Source: Methanomassiliicoccales archaeon PtaU1.Bin124 | GTDB lineage: Archaea > Thermoplasmatota > Thermoplasmata > Methanomassiliicoccales > UBA472 | DNA: 64,000 nt | Reading direction: 5' to 3' | Assembly: GCA_002067865.1 (NCBI GenBank) | Contig: MVRC01000013.1 | Span: forward strand, 248,001 to 312,000 | Shown: piece by piece, positions 33,225 to 42,971 of the stretch | Layout: every line of letters begins with the position of its first letter | Position numbering within the stretch: the stretch's first letter is position 1 | The notes under the pieces: model-generated | The model's input: only the letters and a program-made list of their open reading frames with translations | What the model was told of the DNA's origin: nothing | Databases searched by the model: none | Translations under genes and position numbers: made by a program

Positions 33225-35318
33225 ATGGCGGAGTTCGAGATCGGTAGTGTGGTAGTGGATGAGAATGGGGCGAGGAAAGATATTGAAAGCTTCGCTGTTT
33301 GCTACGATTATCTCACCAAGGTCGATCCCAGGTTCGTCCGTTCGCAGCGCGGACTGTTCTTCGCCTCCATCATCGCCATCGGTGCAGGCGCTGGACTGGC
33401 CGCGTCAACGTTCGTCGTGAATTCTCCATTGTTGATCCCAGGCATCGCCCTGGCAGGGGTCGGTGCGGCCGGCCTGGCGGGCTTCCTTTTCAGACGCCCC
33501 AAGGGACTGACCGGCCTGAAGAAGGTCTATCGGCCGCTGGCCCTCGTGCCGTTGAACGCGGACGGGAGCGCCAAGGCGGCGCTGGATTGCACAGGGATGA
33601 TGTGGCAGAAGGAGTACGGCACGGAACTGCTCATGCGCACTGCGGTGGACGACACCCTCTCTAGACTCCCGGCGACCCTATCGGACAATCGTGACGAAAA
33701 GGAGGCTCTGGACGACCTCCGCTCACTGGACGCGTTCAGGACCAGGGCCGCCATTACCGCCTCGGCCACCAAGGAGGGGGATTGGCTTGCGCTCTCGTCA
33801 TTGGCCACCCCGGCCCAGTCGGTACCGGCCAGGAGCATGGCGGGCCTGGAGTGGCCCGAGGCCGAGAGGACCGGGAAGGAGCTGACCGGGCTGGTGGAGA
33901 GCTGCCGTTCCGAGGTGCACTATATCGAGGAGACCACGGCCCGCCTGAACGAACAGATAGAGGCCTATCTTCAGACCCTCGATGTCCTCTATAAGGACCA
34001 GGTGGACCGTTCCTGCAATTCCATTGCGAAGATATCGTCCGAGACCGAACGCTCCCCCCGTTTCTTCGATCCGCTCATCAATTCCTTCCTGGAGGACGTC
34101 AGGGAGGGGCTGACCATGGTGGAGAAGGCCAGCCAGAGGGAGCTGGACCTGATCGACGGAAGATTGCAGCTGGATCAAAGCTACATCGACCTCCTATTGG
34201 ACCGGATGTCCCTCAACGTCAGGCTGGAACGGGACCGGCTTCGCCGGGACGGAGGGCTGCGGGATTCCCGCCTGGCCGGTATCGATCATCTGGCCGAGAC
34301 GATCGCCAAGGCCAAGGGGGAGAACCTGAAGCCGGTGCAGCCGGGGCTGGCCGAGGCGATGAGGACGTCACGGCCCGACGAGGATGTGAGACAGGACCCC
34401 ACCCAGGCGTTGCTGGACAAGGCCCAGGACGGCGCAGGAATCGGGGTGTTCATCTCCTCCTCCACATCTCAAAGACTGATCGCACCTGACGAGCTGGCGT
34501 ACATGCCCGCCCCGCCATCCGAGCAGTTCCTGCCCAGCCAGCACCGCATGGCCGACCCCTTGACGGAGAGCCAGTTGAAGCGTTACGATACCATCGCTGC
34601 CCGCACCAGGAAGTTGCTGGACGACATCATGAAGGACCTGATCGTCTGCTCCGGAGAGCTGGGCGACCTGGCCGAGGACCTCAAGGCCAAGGTCACAGGC
34701 GATGTGAAGAGGGTGGAGATGCAGCTTCTGGCCGGCAAGCGGGCCATAAGCTCCGCGGACATTTCCAAGGAGGAGGACCATCAGCGCATCCGCAAGGATG
34801 TGGACCAGCTGGAGGACCTCCGCGCATTCGTGGTGGACATGATGGTCCAGGCGGAAGGCATGATGGTGGAGGGAGCGGTCAGGCATCTCCGGCCCTATGC
34901 CGAGCGCGCGGCCGCCCTTGAGGCGGAGAGGGTGAGGCTGGTGAAGGCCTTCAACGAGGTATCGGAATCATGTATCGCCTGTGAGCGGTCCATCACCGAT
35001 ATCATGGTCAGAGGAAAACAGGACGGGAGATACCACGTCCCTTACTGGATCGTGGCGAGCCGGTCGGACGGTGAGGCGCATGCCCACATCTATCCCGTAT
35101 GCGGGCTCGACGCCAAAGGCCTCACGCCCAAATTCCCCCAGCTGGCCATCGACTTGGAGACCATGGCCAAGATGTGGCCGGAGAAGGAGGGCGTGGACCT
35201 GGGGCTGGTATCCGACATATCCAAGGGGCGGACCACCTACCGGCAGAGGACCGGGGCGCCCTGGCTTGACACGCTCATCGTCGATCGGGGGGTGAGGCGG
35301 CTTGGCAAAGGCGCCTGA
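33225..35318 (+). CDS. Large membrane coiled-coil protein
   Basis: 697 residues. Two adjacent hydrophobic helices (about 43-64 and 68-88), then a long cytoplasmic part. Residues about 200-330 and 440-580 are highly helical with heptad-like patterns, separated by a Pro-rich linker (near 395-440). The last ~110 residues are a separate globular domain starting at a Cys pair (ESCIACERS) with YHVPYWIVASRSDGEAHAHIYPV. No family recognised. First of four coupled genes with a beta-helix protein and an ABC exporter. Confidence 0.7.
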   Translation: MAEFEIGSVVVDENGARKDIESFAVCYDYLTKVDPRFVRSQRGLFFASIIAIGAGAGLAASTFVVNSPLLIPGIALAGVGAAGLAGFLFRRPKGLTGLKKVYRPLALVPLNADGSAKAALDCTGMMWQKEYGTELLMRTAVDDTLSRLPATLSDNRDEKEALDDLRSLDAFRTRAAITASATKEGDWLALSSLATPAQSVPARSMAGLEWPEAERTGKELTGLVESCRSEVHYIEETTARLNEQIEAYLQTLDVLYKDQVDRSCNSIAKISSETERSPRFFDPLINSFLEDVREGLTMVEKASQRELDLIDGRLQLDQSYIDLLLDRMSLNVRLERDRLRRDGGLRDSRLAGIDHLAETIAKAKGENLKPVQPGLAEAMRTSRPDEDVRQDPTQALLDKAQDGAGIGVFISSSTSQRLIAPDELAYMPAPPSEQFLPSQHRMADPLTESQLKRYDTIAARTRKLLDDIMKDLIVCSGELGDLAEDLKAKVTGDVKRVEMQLLAGKRAISSADISKEEDHQRIRKDVDQLEDLRAFVVDMMVQAEGMMVEGAVRHLRPYAERAAALEAERVRLVKAFNEVSESCIACERSITDIMVRGKQDGRYHVPYWIVASRSDGEAHAHIYPVCGLDAKGLTPKFPQLAIDLETMAKMWPEKEGVDLGLVSDISKGRTTYRQRTGAPWLDTLIVDRGVRRLGKGA

Positions 35319-36054
35319 GGAAAGAAGGGCCGCGTCCGAGTTCGGCCGGGAGAAGGCCATCGTGCACGACGGGGTGAGATACGCCACCTCCATCCTGCCC
35401 TATTCCTCGCACCACCTGGTCAGAGTGGTGGAGCTGGGCGACAACTCCCTGGTGGAAGGTGACGTCTTCGGCCGCAAGGTGGAGATGGGAGTAGAGGCGG
35501 TCATCACCGGCCGCATGTTCGCCCAGGACTGGGCCACCGTAGGGATGCGGTCCAAGGTGTGCGGGGACCTCATCAGCCATGGCTCCGTGGTGCTGGAGGA
35601 GGAGACGAAGGTGGGAGATGAGACGGTCTCCAACATCATCGCCACCGACATCAAGCTGGGCCGCAAATGCGTCGTCACCGGCAACCTGATCGCCCGCCGC
35701 TCCATCGAGATCGGGGAGGATTCCATCATACGGGGCGCGGTCATTTGTCTGGCCGGTCCGATCGTCCTCGGTGCGCGATGCTCAGTGCACGCCGCCATGA
35801 GCCACGGCCCCCTGACCATCGGGGCCGGGGCAAGGGTCCATGACCAGATGATATGGAGCCACCAGAAGATCGACGGCGGAGATGTCAGGCTGGACAACAT
35901 CACGCCCGACAAGCAGCACATCCGCACCTGGGAAGGGATGGAGCTGAACCTCAATGCGGACCGGATGTCCCCGCCCAAGGAGGCGGAATCGAAGGCGGAT
36001 GACCGCTGGTATAAATCCATGAGGGAGATATTCACCCACAGGCCGCTGGAATGA
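35302..36054 (+). CDS. Bactofilin-like beta-helix protein
   Basis: 250 residues from TTG 35302, overlapping the upstream gene by 17 nt. Residues about 40-195 show strand-turn repeats with Gly at regular intervals (DNSLVEGDVFGRKVEMG, TKVGDETVSNIIATDIKLGRK, GARCSVHAAMSHGPLTIGAGA), the pattern of bactofilin-type right-handed beta-helices that self-assemble into filaments. No membrane segment. The C-terminal 50 residues are charged. Likely a scaffold with the preceding coiled-coil protein; a DapH/gamma-class hexapeptide enzyme is less likely because no catalytic motif is seen. Confidence 0.65.
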   Translation: MAKAPEERRAASEFGREKAIVHDGVRYATSILPYSSHHLVRVVELGDNSLVEGDVFGRKVEMGVEAVITGRMFAQDWATVGMRSKVCGDLISHGSVVLEEETKVGDETVSNIIATDIKLGRKCVVTGNLIARRSIEIGEDSIIRGAVICLAGPIVLGARCSVHAAMSHGPLTIGAGARVHDQMIWSHQKIDGGDVRLDNITPDKQHIRTWEGMELNLNADRMSPPKEAESKADDRWYKSMREIFTHRPLE

Positions 36055-36076
36055 TCCGCATGAAGGATGGTAACTG

Positions 36077-36994
36077 ATGATCGAGACGATTGGCCTAGGC
36101 AGGAACTTCGACGGCCTGGTGGCGGTGGACGATCTGAACCTCACCGTCAAGAACGGAGAGGTGTTCGGGTTCCTCGGGCCGAACGGGGCTGGCAAGACCA
36201 CCACCGTGCGCATGCTCTGCGCCCTCATCGCCCCTAGCCGGGGCAGGGCGTTCATGAACGGCATCGATGTGGCGGACCGTTCGCAGCAGATCAAGATCAG
36301 ACAGATGGTCGGCCTGCTGCCCGAATCGCCCGGCCATTATGAAACGCTGTCCGCCTATCAGAACCTGGACTTCTACGCGCATATGCACGGGGTCCCCGAA
36401 CCGCAACGGAAGCAGCGGATCGACCGATTGCTGGAACGCCTGGACCTGAAGGACAGGAAGGACGACAGGATCGCCACCTACTCCAAGGGCATGAAACAGA
36501 AGGTGGCCATCGCCCGCGCGCTGGTGCATGATCCGGAATATGTGTTCTTGGACGAGCCGACCTCGGGACTGGACCCGGTGGCCGCTCTGACCGTACGGGA
36601 GTTCATCTCCGAGCTGAAGAAGGATGGGAGGACCATCTTCCTCAACACGCATCACCTCGAAGATGCGGAGAAGCTGTGCGACCGCATCGGCGTAATGAGC
36701 ACCAGGATGCTGGCGCTGGGCCATCCCCAGGAGCTGGCCGATTCGTTCTTCGGCAGAGGGACGGTGGTGGAGCTGGACATGCCCCGCCCGGACCTTCTGG
36801 CGGAGGTGCAGGCCATGCGAGGCGTCGTCGCGGTCAGGATGGAAGATGCCAAGTTCATCATCACGGTGGACGACCCCGTACTGCGAAATCCGGCCATCGT
36901 CGCCGACCTGGTCAGGCTGGGCGCCAAGATCCGTTACATCGAGCCGCAGAAGCGCAGCCTGGAGGACGTGTACCTCAAGGTGGTGGGCAGATGA
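36077..36994 (+). CDS. ABC transporter ATP-binding protein
   Basis: 305 residues. Walker [10 protein letters not shown], signature YSKGMKQKV, Walker [13 protein letters not shown], switch His in [10 protein letters not shown]-terminal regulatory domain as in CcmA/NatA ATPases. Follows the bactofilin-like gene by 22 nt and overlaps the permease gene by 4 nt (ATGA). Confidence 0.94.
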   Translation: MIETIGLGRNFDGLVAVDDLNLTVKNGEVFGFLGPNGAGKTTTVRMLCALIAPSRGRAFMNGIDVADRSQQIKIRQMVGLLPESPGHYETLSAYQNLDFYAHMHGVPEPQRKQRIDRLLERLDLKDRKDDRIATYSKGMKQKVAIARALVHDPEYVFLDEPTSGLDPVAALTVREFISELKKDGRTIFLNTHHLEDAEKLCDRIGVMSTRMLALGHPQELADSFFGRGTVVELDMPRPDLLAEVQAMRGVVAVRMEDAKFIITVDDPVLRNPAIVADLVRLGAKIRYIEPQKRSLEDVYLKVVGR

Positions 36995-38022
36995 TCCAGT
37001 GGGAAAAGGTGTGGACCATCGCCACCAAGGAGTTCAAGGAGTTCCGGCGGAACAAGTACATCCTCTACTCCATCATCCTCATGCCGTTGCTGCTGGCCAC
37101 CGTGCTGCCGGCCATCTACGTCATTCCCGTGTCGATGTTCGCGGCGGATGAGAGCAAGACCCCCATGGACCTCCATCTGAACATCAATCTGAACAATTCC
37201 TACATCGAGGTGAGGGAGGTATATGCGGCGAACATCGAGTTCACCTCGTGCAACCTGACCAACACGGTGGCGACCGGCTGCATCTTCTACAACTGCACAC
37301 TGACCAATTGCGTGGTGGAGGGCTCCCAGCTCAATGACTCTATCGTCCTGGGGAGCACCATCACCAAATGTAATCTGAACAATGTCACGAGGATCAACAG
37401 CACTGTGCTCGGTTCGGTACTGGTCGGTGAGATGACCACCGCAGAGACCACTCTTCTCCTTCTCATCAACACCATGCTGCTCTTCTTCCTGATCATGCCG
37501 ACCATCGTTCCGGCGGTCGTTGCCTCGTACACCATCGTCGGGGAGAAGCTGAACCGCAGCCTGGAACCGCTCCTGATGACGCCCACGACCGATCTCGAGC
37601 TGATGCTGGGAAAATCCACCTCCATCTTCGTGCCGACGGTCCTGATGACCTATCTGGCGTTCGTACCGTTCGTCCTCATCGTGGACTTCTTCACATATCC
37701 GGTGCTTGGCTATGCCCCCCTTCCCAGCGATGTGTTCGTCATCGCCGTGTACCTCATCTCTCCGCTGACCTGTGCGCTGAGCATCCTGGCCAACATCATC
37801 ATCTCCTCCAGGGTGAACGATGTCCGCTCCGCTCAGCAGTTGGGTTCTCTGGTGGTGCTGCCGATGGTCATCCTGTTCATCGCCGCGCTGGCCGGCGTCG
37901 CTTCGTTGAACGCCTGGTTGATGCTGGGGTTCGGCGGATTGATCCTGGCGGCGGATGTCGTGATGCTGCTTATCTCGCTCCGCCTGTTCAAGCGGGAAGA
38001 GATACTGGTCAACTGGAAGTGA
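36991..38022 (+). CDS. ABC-2 permease with pentapeptide-like ectodomain
   Basis: 343 residues from ATG 36991. Helix 1 (about 23-48) is followed by an outside domain (about 55-147) built of five-residue units such as NCTLT-NCVVE-GSQLN-DSIVL-GSTIT-KCNLN, typical of pentapeptide beta-helices, with about ten N-x-S/T sequons. Then five further helices (150-175, 210-235, 245-270, 285-305, 310-333) with GEKLNRSLEPLLMTPTTDLELMLGK, the ABC-2 coupling region. An ectodomain of this kind in an ABC-2 permease is unusual to my knowledge. Confidence 0.8.
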   Translation: MIQWEKVWTIATKEFKEFRRNKYILYSIILMPLLLATVLPAIYVIPVSMFAADESKTPMDLHLNINLNNSYIEVREVYAANIEFTSCNLTNTVATGCIFYNCTLTNCVVEGSQLNDSIVLGSTITKCNLNNVTRINSTVLGSVLVGEMTTAETTLLLLINTMLLFFLIMPTIVPAVVASYTIVGEKLNRSLEPLLMTPTTDLELMLGKSTSIFVPTVLMTYLAFVPFVLIVDFFTYPVLGYAPLPSDVFVIAVYLISPLTCALSILANIIISSRVNDVRSAQQLGSLVVLPMVILFIAALAGVASLNAWLMLGFGGLILAADVVMLLISLRLFKREEILVNWK

Positions 38023-39270
38023 TCATTCCATGCGCAGGCGCACGGAACGGGCGTGGGCCTCCAATCCCTCCGCATCGGCCAGGCGGGACACGGTCCCTCC
38101 GATGCTCTCCAGCCCGGTGCGGTCGATCATCTGTAACGATGAGCGCTTGCAGAAGTGGTGCACGTCCAGTCCCGAGAACATCCTGGCGAAGCCAGCGGTC
38201 GGAAGGATGTGGTTCGTGCCTGATGCATAATCTCCGCATGCCACCGCCGCATAGCGGCCGATGAAGATGGAACCGGCGTTGTGCACGGCGTTCAAGGCGC
38301 GCAGCTCGTTGCTCACCTGCAATGACAGGTGCTCAGGCGCCAGCCGGTCCGATATCATGGCCGCCTCGTCGATGTCATTGGCCAGGATGTAACCGGTGTT
38401 GCTCAGGGACTTTTCCAGGATGGCCTTGCGATTGGACATCTGCAGCTGCCTGTCGATCTCCTTCCCAACCTTGTCCGGCAGGGATGGATCGGCGGATATC
38501 AGGACGCAGGCCGAGTTCGGGTCGTGCTCCGCCTGGGCCAATATGTCAGCGGCGATGTAGACGGGATCGGCGGAGGAGTCCGCGATGACTGCGATCTCGC
38601 TCGGACCGGCGGGGAAATCGATGTCGACCACGTCCCGTAGCAGCATCTTCGCCATGGTGACGAATACATTGCCCGGCCCCACGATCTTGTGCACCGGACG
38701 GATGGTCTCTGTGCCAAGGGCCATGGCGGCGATGGCCTGGGCCCCTCCCACCATATAGGCCTCGTCCACCCCGGCCACGTCCATCGCGACGAGCGTCAGC
38801 GGGTTCACCGGCGGAGGGGTGCACAGGACCACCTGCCTGACCCCGGCCACCTTGGCCGGCACGGCGCACATGATGACGGTGGATGGATAGGACGCCCTTC
38901 CACCAGGCACGTAACAGCCGACCCTTTCCAGCGGGGTGGTCTTGACCCCGAGGATGATGCCCGGTTCGACCTCCTTGAACCATACGTCGCCCTGCCTCTG
39001 CAGCTGGTGGAAGCGGCGCACGTTCGCGGCGGCCTTCTCCAGGTCGGCAATCAGCTGGGGCGACACCTTTTCGCGGGCGGCACGCATCTGCTCCTTGGTG
39101 ATGCGCAGATCGTCCAGCTGCACCTTGTCGAACTTGGCCGTCAGGTCCTTGAGGGCGGCATCGCCATGGCCGCGCACCTGGGAGATGATGTCCTCCACCG
39201 GTGCCTTGACGTCCGCCAGGCTGGCCTTCCTACCCTTTACCCAATCCTCGATCTGCAGCTGCCGCCACAT
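38023..39270 (-). CDS. hisD: Histidinol dehydrogenase
   Basis: 415 residues. YVPGGRASYPSTVIMC, VGGAQAIAAMALGTETI, GPGNVFVTMAK, DFPAGPSEIAVIAD, LAQAEHDPNS (Zn ligands), RLAPEHLSLQV (catalytic Glu-His) and GTNHILPT are all present. Oxidises L-histidinol to L-histidine with two NAD+. No other his gene lies nearby. Convergent with the ABC permease, the genes abutting without a gap. Confidence 0.97.
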   Translation of the reverse strand: MWRQLQIEDWVKGRKASLADVKAPVEDIISQVRGHGDAALKDLTAKFDKVQLDDLRITKEQMRAAREKVSPQLIADLEKAAANVRRFHQLQRQGDVWFKEVEPGIILGVKTTPLERVGCYVPGGRASYPSTVIMCAVPAKVAGVRQVVLCTPPPVNPLTLVAMDVAGVDEAYMVGGAQAIAAMALGTETIRPVHKIVGPGNVFVTMAKMLLRDVVDIDFPAGPSEIAVIADSSADPVYIAADILAQAEHDPNSACVLISADPSLPDKVGKEIDRQLQMSNRKAILEKSLSNTGYILANDIDEAAMISDRLAPEHLSLQVSNELRALNAVHNAGSIFIGRYAAVACGDYASGTNHILPTAGFARMFSGLDVHHFCKRSSLQMIDRTGLESIGGTVSRLADAEGLEAHARSVRLRME

Positions 39271-39402
39271 GGACCTGGCATCGTTGGGGTATTAAATCTA
39301 TATTGCGGGACCTAGCCCGATCATCAGGCCCGCTCCGAACAAAATTCCTTCCCAATGCCATTCTGGTGACGGAGGGACGGATTTTCTGCATGTTAGGACG
39401 AT

Positions 39403-39413
39403 AAAAATATATC
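39403..39413 (+). promoter_or_regulatory. TATA box of the hybrid kinase gene
   Basis: AAAAATATATC, with expected transcription start around 39430. This is just past ATG 39425 and favours TTG 39446, in frame and preceded by GGAGAAGGTGGCGGA, as the real start. Confidence 0.5.
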
Positions 39414-39424
39414 AAGTAAGAGAA

Positions 39425-42154
39425 ATGGTTGGAGAAGGTGGCGGATTGAACCTCAAGTCTATCCGGGTCTTGATCGTCGATGACGAGGTGCTCCTCCTGG
39501 AGCTTTCTAAGATATTCCTGGAGAAGACCGGGGGCATCATCGCGGACACTGCTCCCTCGGGCAACGAGGCGTTGTCTATGCTGGCCACCAAACAATATGA
39601 TGTCATCGTTTCTGATTATCAGATGCCTGGCAAGGACGGCCTCCAGCTCCTTCGGGAGATCAAGGAGCGCGGTTCCGATGTCCCGTTCATCCTCTTCACT
39701 GGGAAGAGCCGGGAGGACATCGCCGTCGCCGCGCTGAACATGGGAGCGGCGTTCTACCTGCAAAAGGGCGGTGACCCGAAGGCCCAGTTCGCCGAGCTGT
39801 CCAACATGATATTCCGCGCTGCCGCCAACCAGGAGGCGGAGCGCAGGCTGATCACCAGCGAGGAGAAGTTCCGCACCATGTTCATGGACTCCGCTGAAGC
39901 GTACCTGCTGTTGAGCGGGAAGGAGTTCATCGACTGCAACAAAGCGGCCCTGAAGATGTACCGCACCACTCTGGAAGGCATTCTGGGTAGGTCCCCTGCA
40001 GACCTTTCCCCGCCCTTCCAGCCGGACGGAAGGTCCTCGGAGGAGAAGATGCTGGAGGTCCTCCAGAATGCGAACGCGCCAATGAAGTTCGAGTGGCTCC
40101 ATCAAACGGCGGACGGCACCGAGTTCTACGCCCTGATCGCGCTCACGCCGCTGAACCCGGCAGGGGATGGGTACATCTTCTGCGCCGTCACCGACATCAC
40201 GGACCGCAAGAAGGCGGAACAGGCCCTCAAGGCCAGCGAAGGGAGGTTCCGTTCCGTGGTGGCGAACGCCGAGGCCCTTTCCTTCGTCATCGACCGCAAC
40301 GGCATCATCACACTTTCTGAGGGCAAGGGGCTGGCCAACCTGGGCCGGAGGCCCGGGGAGCTGGTGGGGAAGTCGATCAACGAACTGCTCTCGAACGACC
40401 CGCATCTCATCAGGTCCGTGGAGAGGGCATCGAAGGGGGAGTCCCTGCACGACATCTTCAATTATCGCGGCAGGAAGTACGATACGGTCTTCACGCCCGT
40501 CAAGGGAGAGGAGGGCCAGAGCAGCGATGTCATCGCCATCGCGAACGACATAACCGAGAAGGCCCTCATAGACCAGGAAAGGCAGCAGAACGCCATGCGC
40601 ATGCAGGCGCTCCTCGAACTGAACCAGATGTCCGACCGACCGCTGAGCGAGCTGACCGCCTTCGCCATGGAGGAGGGGGTCAGGCTGACGAACAGCTCGA
40701 TCGGCTACCTGGCCTTCATGAACGAGGACGAGACAGTGCTCACCATGCACGCCTGGTCCAGGGAGGCCATGAAACAGTGCGCCATCACGGAGAAGCCCTT
40801 CGAGTACAAGGTGTCCGAGACGGGGCTGTGGGGAGAGGCCGTGCGCTTGAGGAAGGCGGTCATCACCAACGATTACTCTGCACCCAGCGTCATGAAGAGG
40901 GGGACCCCGACCGGGCATGTGAGGCTGACCAAGCACATGAACGTGCCCGTCTTCGACTCCGGCCGGATCGTCCTGGTGGCCGGCGTGGGGAACAAGAAGG
41001 AGGACTACGACCTCGGCGACGTGAGGGAGCTCACATTGCTGATGGAGGGCATGTGGAGGCTCATCCGCAAGAAGAGGATGGAGGAGGCCTTACGGGAGAG
41101 CGAGAAGCGCATGGCCGACATCATCGACCTTCTGCCCGACCCCACCATGGTGATCAGCGTGGACGGGATCGTGGTGGCATGGAACAAGGCCATGGAGTCG
41201 CTCACCAACACCAAGGCGCTGGACATCGTGGGCAAGGGCGAACATGAATATGCCATGCCATTCTACGGGCAGCGCAGGCCGCTGCTCATCGATTACGCCC
41301 TGAACAAGAACCACGACGTGCTGTCGAAGTACAACTCCATCCGCCTGGATGGCAACGTGATCACCGCCGAGACCATCCCCTTGCGGCTCAAGGGGAAGGA
41401 CGTCATCCTGTGGGCCCGGGCCTCGCCCTTCTATGACGACAACGGTGAGATCATCGGGGGCATCGAGACCGTCCGTGACGTGACCGAATGGAAGAGGTCG
41501 GAATCGACCCTCATGCAGATGAACAAGCAGCTGAACACTCTGTCCGACATCACCCGGCACGACCTGCTGAACACCCTGACGGTGCTGCGGGGGCATGTGG
41601 CACTGGCCCGCACGCGCACGCAGGACGAGCAGTTCCTCAAGCATCTGAAGGTGGAGGACCGGCTGCTGCAGAAGGTGGAAGACCAGATCATGTTCACCAA
41701 GGAGTATCAGAACCTCGGCCTGGCCGCCCCCATATGGCAGAACCTGGCAGAGCTGGTGAAGAAAATGGACATGCCTCCGGGGGTCGCGTTGATGAACGAA
41801 TGCGATGGGATAGAGATCTACGCCGACCCCATGCTGCCGAGGGTGTTCGACAACCTGTTGGACAATTCCATCCGCCACGGGGAGAAGGTGACCGCTATCA
41901 GGGTCAAGCCCAAGCGCGGGACCGATGGTCTCCGCATCATCTTCGAGGACAACGGCAACGGCATCCCCCGCGGGAACAAGGAGATCATCTTCCAGAGGGG
42001 GTATGGCAAGAACACAGGCCTGGGCCTATTCCTGGTGCGCGAGATCCTGGAGATCACTGGCATGAAGATCGAGGAGACCGGGGTGGAGGGGCAGGGGGCC
42101 CGGTTCGAGGTATTGGTGCCGAGGGGATTCTACCGCAGGCAGAACGAGCAATGA
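39425..42154 (+). CDS. Hybrid sensor histidine kinase (REC-PAS-PAS-GAF-PAS-HATPase)
   Basis: 909 residues from ATG 39425; TTG 39446 may be the true start. Receiver (about 8-130: VLIVDDE, IVSDYQMPG, FILFTGKS, YLQKGG), PAS (about 140-265), PAS (270-385), GAF (395-555, with TNSSIGYLAFMNEDE), PAS (565-690), a His box (ITRHDLLNTLTVLRGH) and HATPase with N-box DNLLDNSIRHGEK and GYGKNTGLGLFLVREI. No membrane segment, so a cytoplasmic sensor. An output regulator is not adjacent; the receiver-PAS protein at 13428 has the closest receiver. Confidence 0.92.
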   Translation: MVGEGGGLNLKSIRVLIVDDEVLLLELSKIFLEKTGGIIADTAPSGNEALSMLATKQYDVIVSDYQMPGKDGLQLLREIKERGSDVPFILFTGKSREDIAVAALNMGAAFYLQKGGDPKAQFAELSNMIFRAAANQEAERRLITSEEKFRTMFMDSAEAYLLLSGKEFIDCNKAALKMYRTTLEGILGRSPADLSPPFQPDGRSSEEKMLEVLQNANAPMKFEWLHQTADGTEFYALIALTPLNPAGDGYIFCAVTDITDRKKAEQALKASEGRFRSVVANAEALSFVIDRNGIITLSEGKGLANLGRRPGELVGKSINELLSNDPHLIRSVERASKGESLHDIFNYRGRKYDTVFTPVKGEEGQSSDVIAIANDITEKALIDQERQQNAMRMQALLELNQMSDRPLSELTAFAMEEGVRLTNSSIGYLAFMNEDETVLTMHAWSREAMKQCAITEKPFEYKVSETGLWGEAVRLRKAVITNDYSAPSVMKRGTPTGHVRLTKHMNVPVFDSGRIVLVAGVGNKKEDYDLGDVRELTLLMEGMWRLIRKKRMEEALRESEKRMADIIDLLPDPTMVISVDGIVVAWNKAMESLTNTKALDIVGKGEHEYAMPFYGQRRPLLIDYALNKNHDVLSKYNSIRLDGNVITAETIPLRLKGKDVILWARASPFYDDNGEIIGGIETVRDVTEWKRSESTLMQMNKQLNTLSDITRHDLLNTLTVLRGHVALARTRTQDEQFLKHLKVEDRLLQKVEDQIMFTKEYQNLGLAAPIWQNLAELVKKMDMPPGVALMNECDGIEIYADPMLPRVFDNLLDNSIRHGEKVTAIRVKPKRGTDGLRIIFEDNGNGIPRGNKEIIFQRGYGKNTGLGLFLVREILEITGMKIEETGVEGQGARFEVLVPRGFYRRQNEQ

Positions 42155-42155
42155 T

Positions 42156-42539
42156 TCAACCGTACCCGTCCATCTCGTAGTTCATCTTCGTGCGGGGGCA
42201 GCCCACCTGGTACTTGATGAGGTCCCTGATGGTGTTCCTGAGCATCGTGGCAGATGTCAGGCCGATGATCTCCCCCACCTTTCCCTCCTTGCAGAAGATC
42301 ATGAAGGTGGGCGTCCCGGTCACGCCGCTCCGCACCGCCATCTGGGTGTTGGCGTCGGTGTTGACCCGCACGAACTGCGCCTCCGCCTGCATCTCCTCGG
42401 CCACCTGCTCATAGGTAGGGGCCATCATCTGGCATACGGAACATCCAGGCGACCAGAACTCCACCACTACCACCTTGTCGGTGCGTTTCATCATGTCGTT
42501 GAACAGCGCTTCAGTGACATCGCGTATCGTCTCGCTCAC
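42156..42539 (-). CDS. Thioredoxin-like protein
   Basis: 127 residues. VVVVEFWSPGCSVCQMMAPTYE places CxxC (C-S-V-C) at the classical site, and GVTGTPTFMIF contains the cis-Pro. The C-terminal extension (residues ~108-127) carries one more Cys (VGCPRTK). It reduces protein disulfides in the cytoplasm. The stop lies one base from the end of the kinase gene on the other strand. Confidence 0.92.
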   Translation of the reverse strand: MSETIRDVTEALFNDMMKRTDKVVVVEFWSPGCSVCQMMAPTYEQVAEEMQAEAQFVRVNTDANTQMAVRSGVTGTPTFMIFCKEGKVGEIIGLTSATMLRNTIRDLIKYQVGCPRTKMNYEMDGYG

Positions 42540-42613
42540 CCCGGTCAGGCCGGCGGGCCTTATTGGTTCGGACCGCCTAGCGAACTATTCCAACGCCCTA
42601 GACAAATACTTTC

Positions 42614-42967
42614 TCAATGGTGGTGCCCGCATTCCCCGTGGCACTCGTGGCGGGGCAGGTCGATGATCCTCTTCAGAACGGATTCGATGTCGTCCCAGGT
42701 GTCCGCCTCGTACGTATCGTCGGTGATCGGAGTGTCAGTGGCGATCTCCCAGCAATGGTCCGGCGGGGGCGATTCGAACCGCAGCACGTACATCCGGTAC
42801 GACCCCATCCTTCCGTCCAGCTCCTTCCTGCCCGATACCACCGACGCCCCGTAATCGTTCGGGAAGCGGTATATCTTATGGATGCGGTCGCCCTCCATGC
42901 AGCCGCAGACGCACTTGGCGTTCAGGTCGATCTCGTACTGAGCATATCGGGAGAAGTCCGTCCTCAC
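42614..42967 (-). CDS. Small metal-ligand-rich protein next to the HEPN gene
   Basis: 117 residues from GTG 42967 (GTG 42970 also possible), with GAGGTG directly upstream and the stop of the HEPN-like gene 4 nt away. An N-terminal CVCGC motif and a C-terminal HECHGECGHHH cluster could bind metal; the middle has several aromatic strands (YRMYVLRFESPPPDHCWEI). No family recognised. Tight coupling suggests it partners the HEPN-like protein. Confidence 0.6.
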   Translation of the reverse strand: MRTDFSRYAQYEIDLNAKCVCGCMEGDRIHKIYRFPNDYGASVVSGRKELDGRMGSYRMYVLRFESPPPDHCWEIATDTPITDDTYEADTWDDIESVLKRIIDLPRHECHGECGHHH

Positions 42968-42971
42968 CACC

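Noticed and set aside
36676-36990. N-terminal extension of the ABC permease by 105 codons
   Set aside because: It overlaps the ATPase gene in another frame and lacks hydrophobic or conserved features; ATG 36991 is coupled to the ATPase stop.
39230-40936. 568-codon minus-strand frame
   Set aside because: Antisense to the hybrid kinase, whose receiver and PAS domains are unmistakable.
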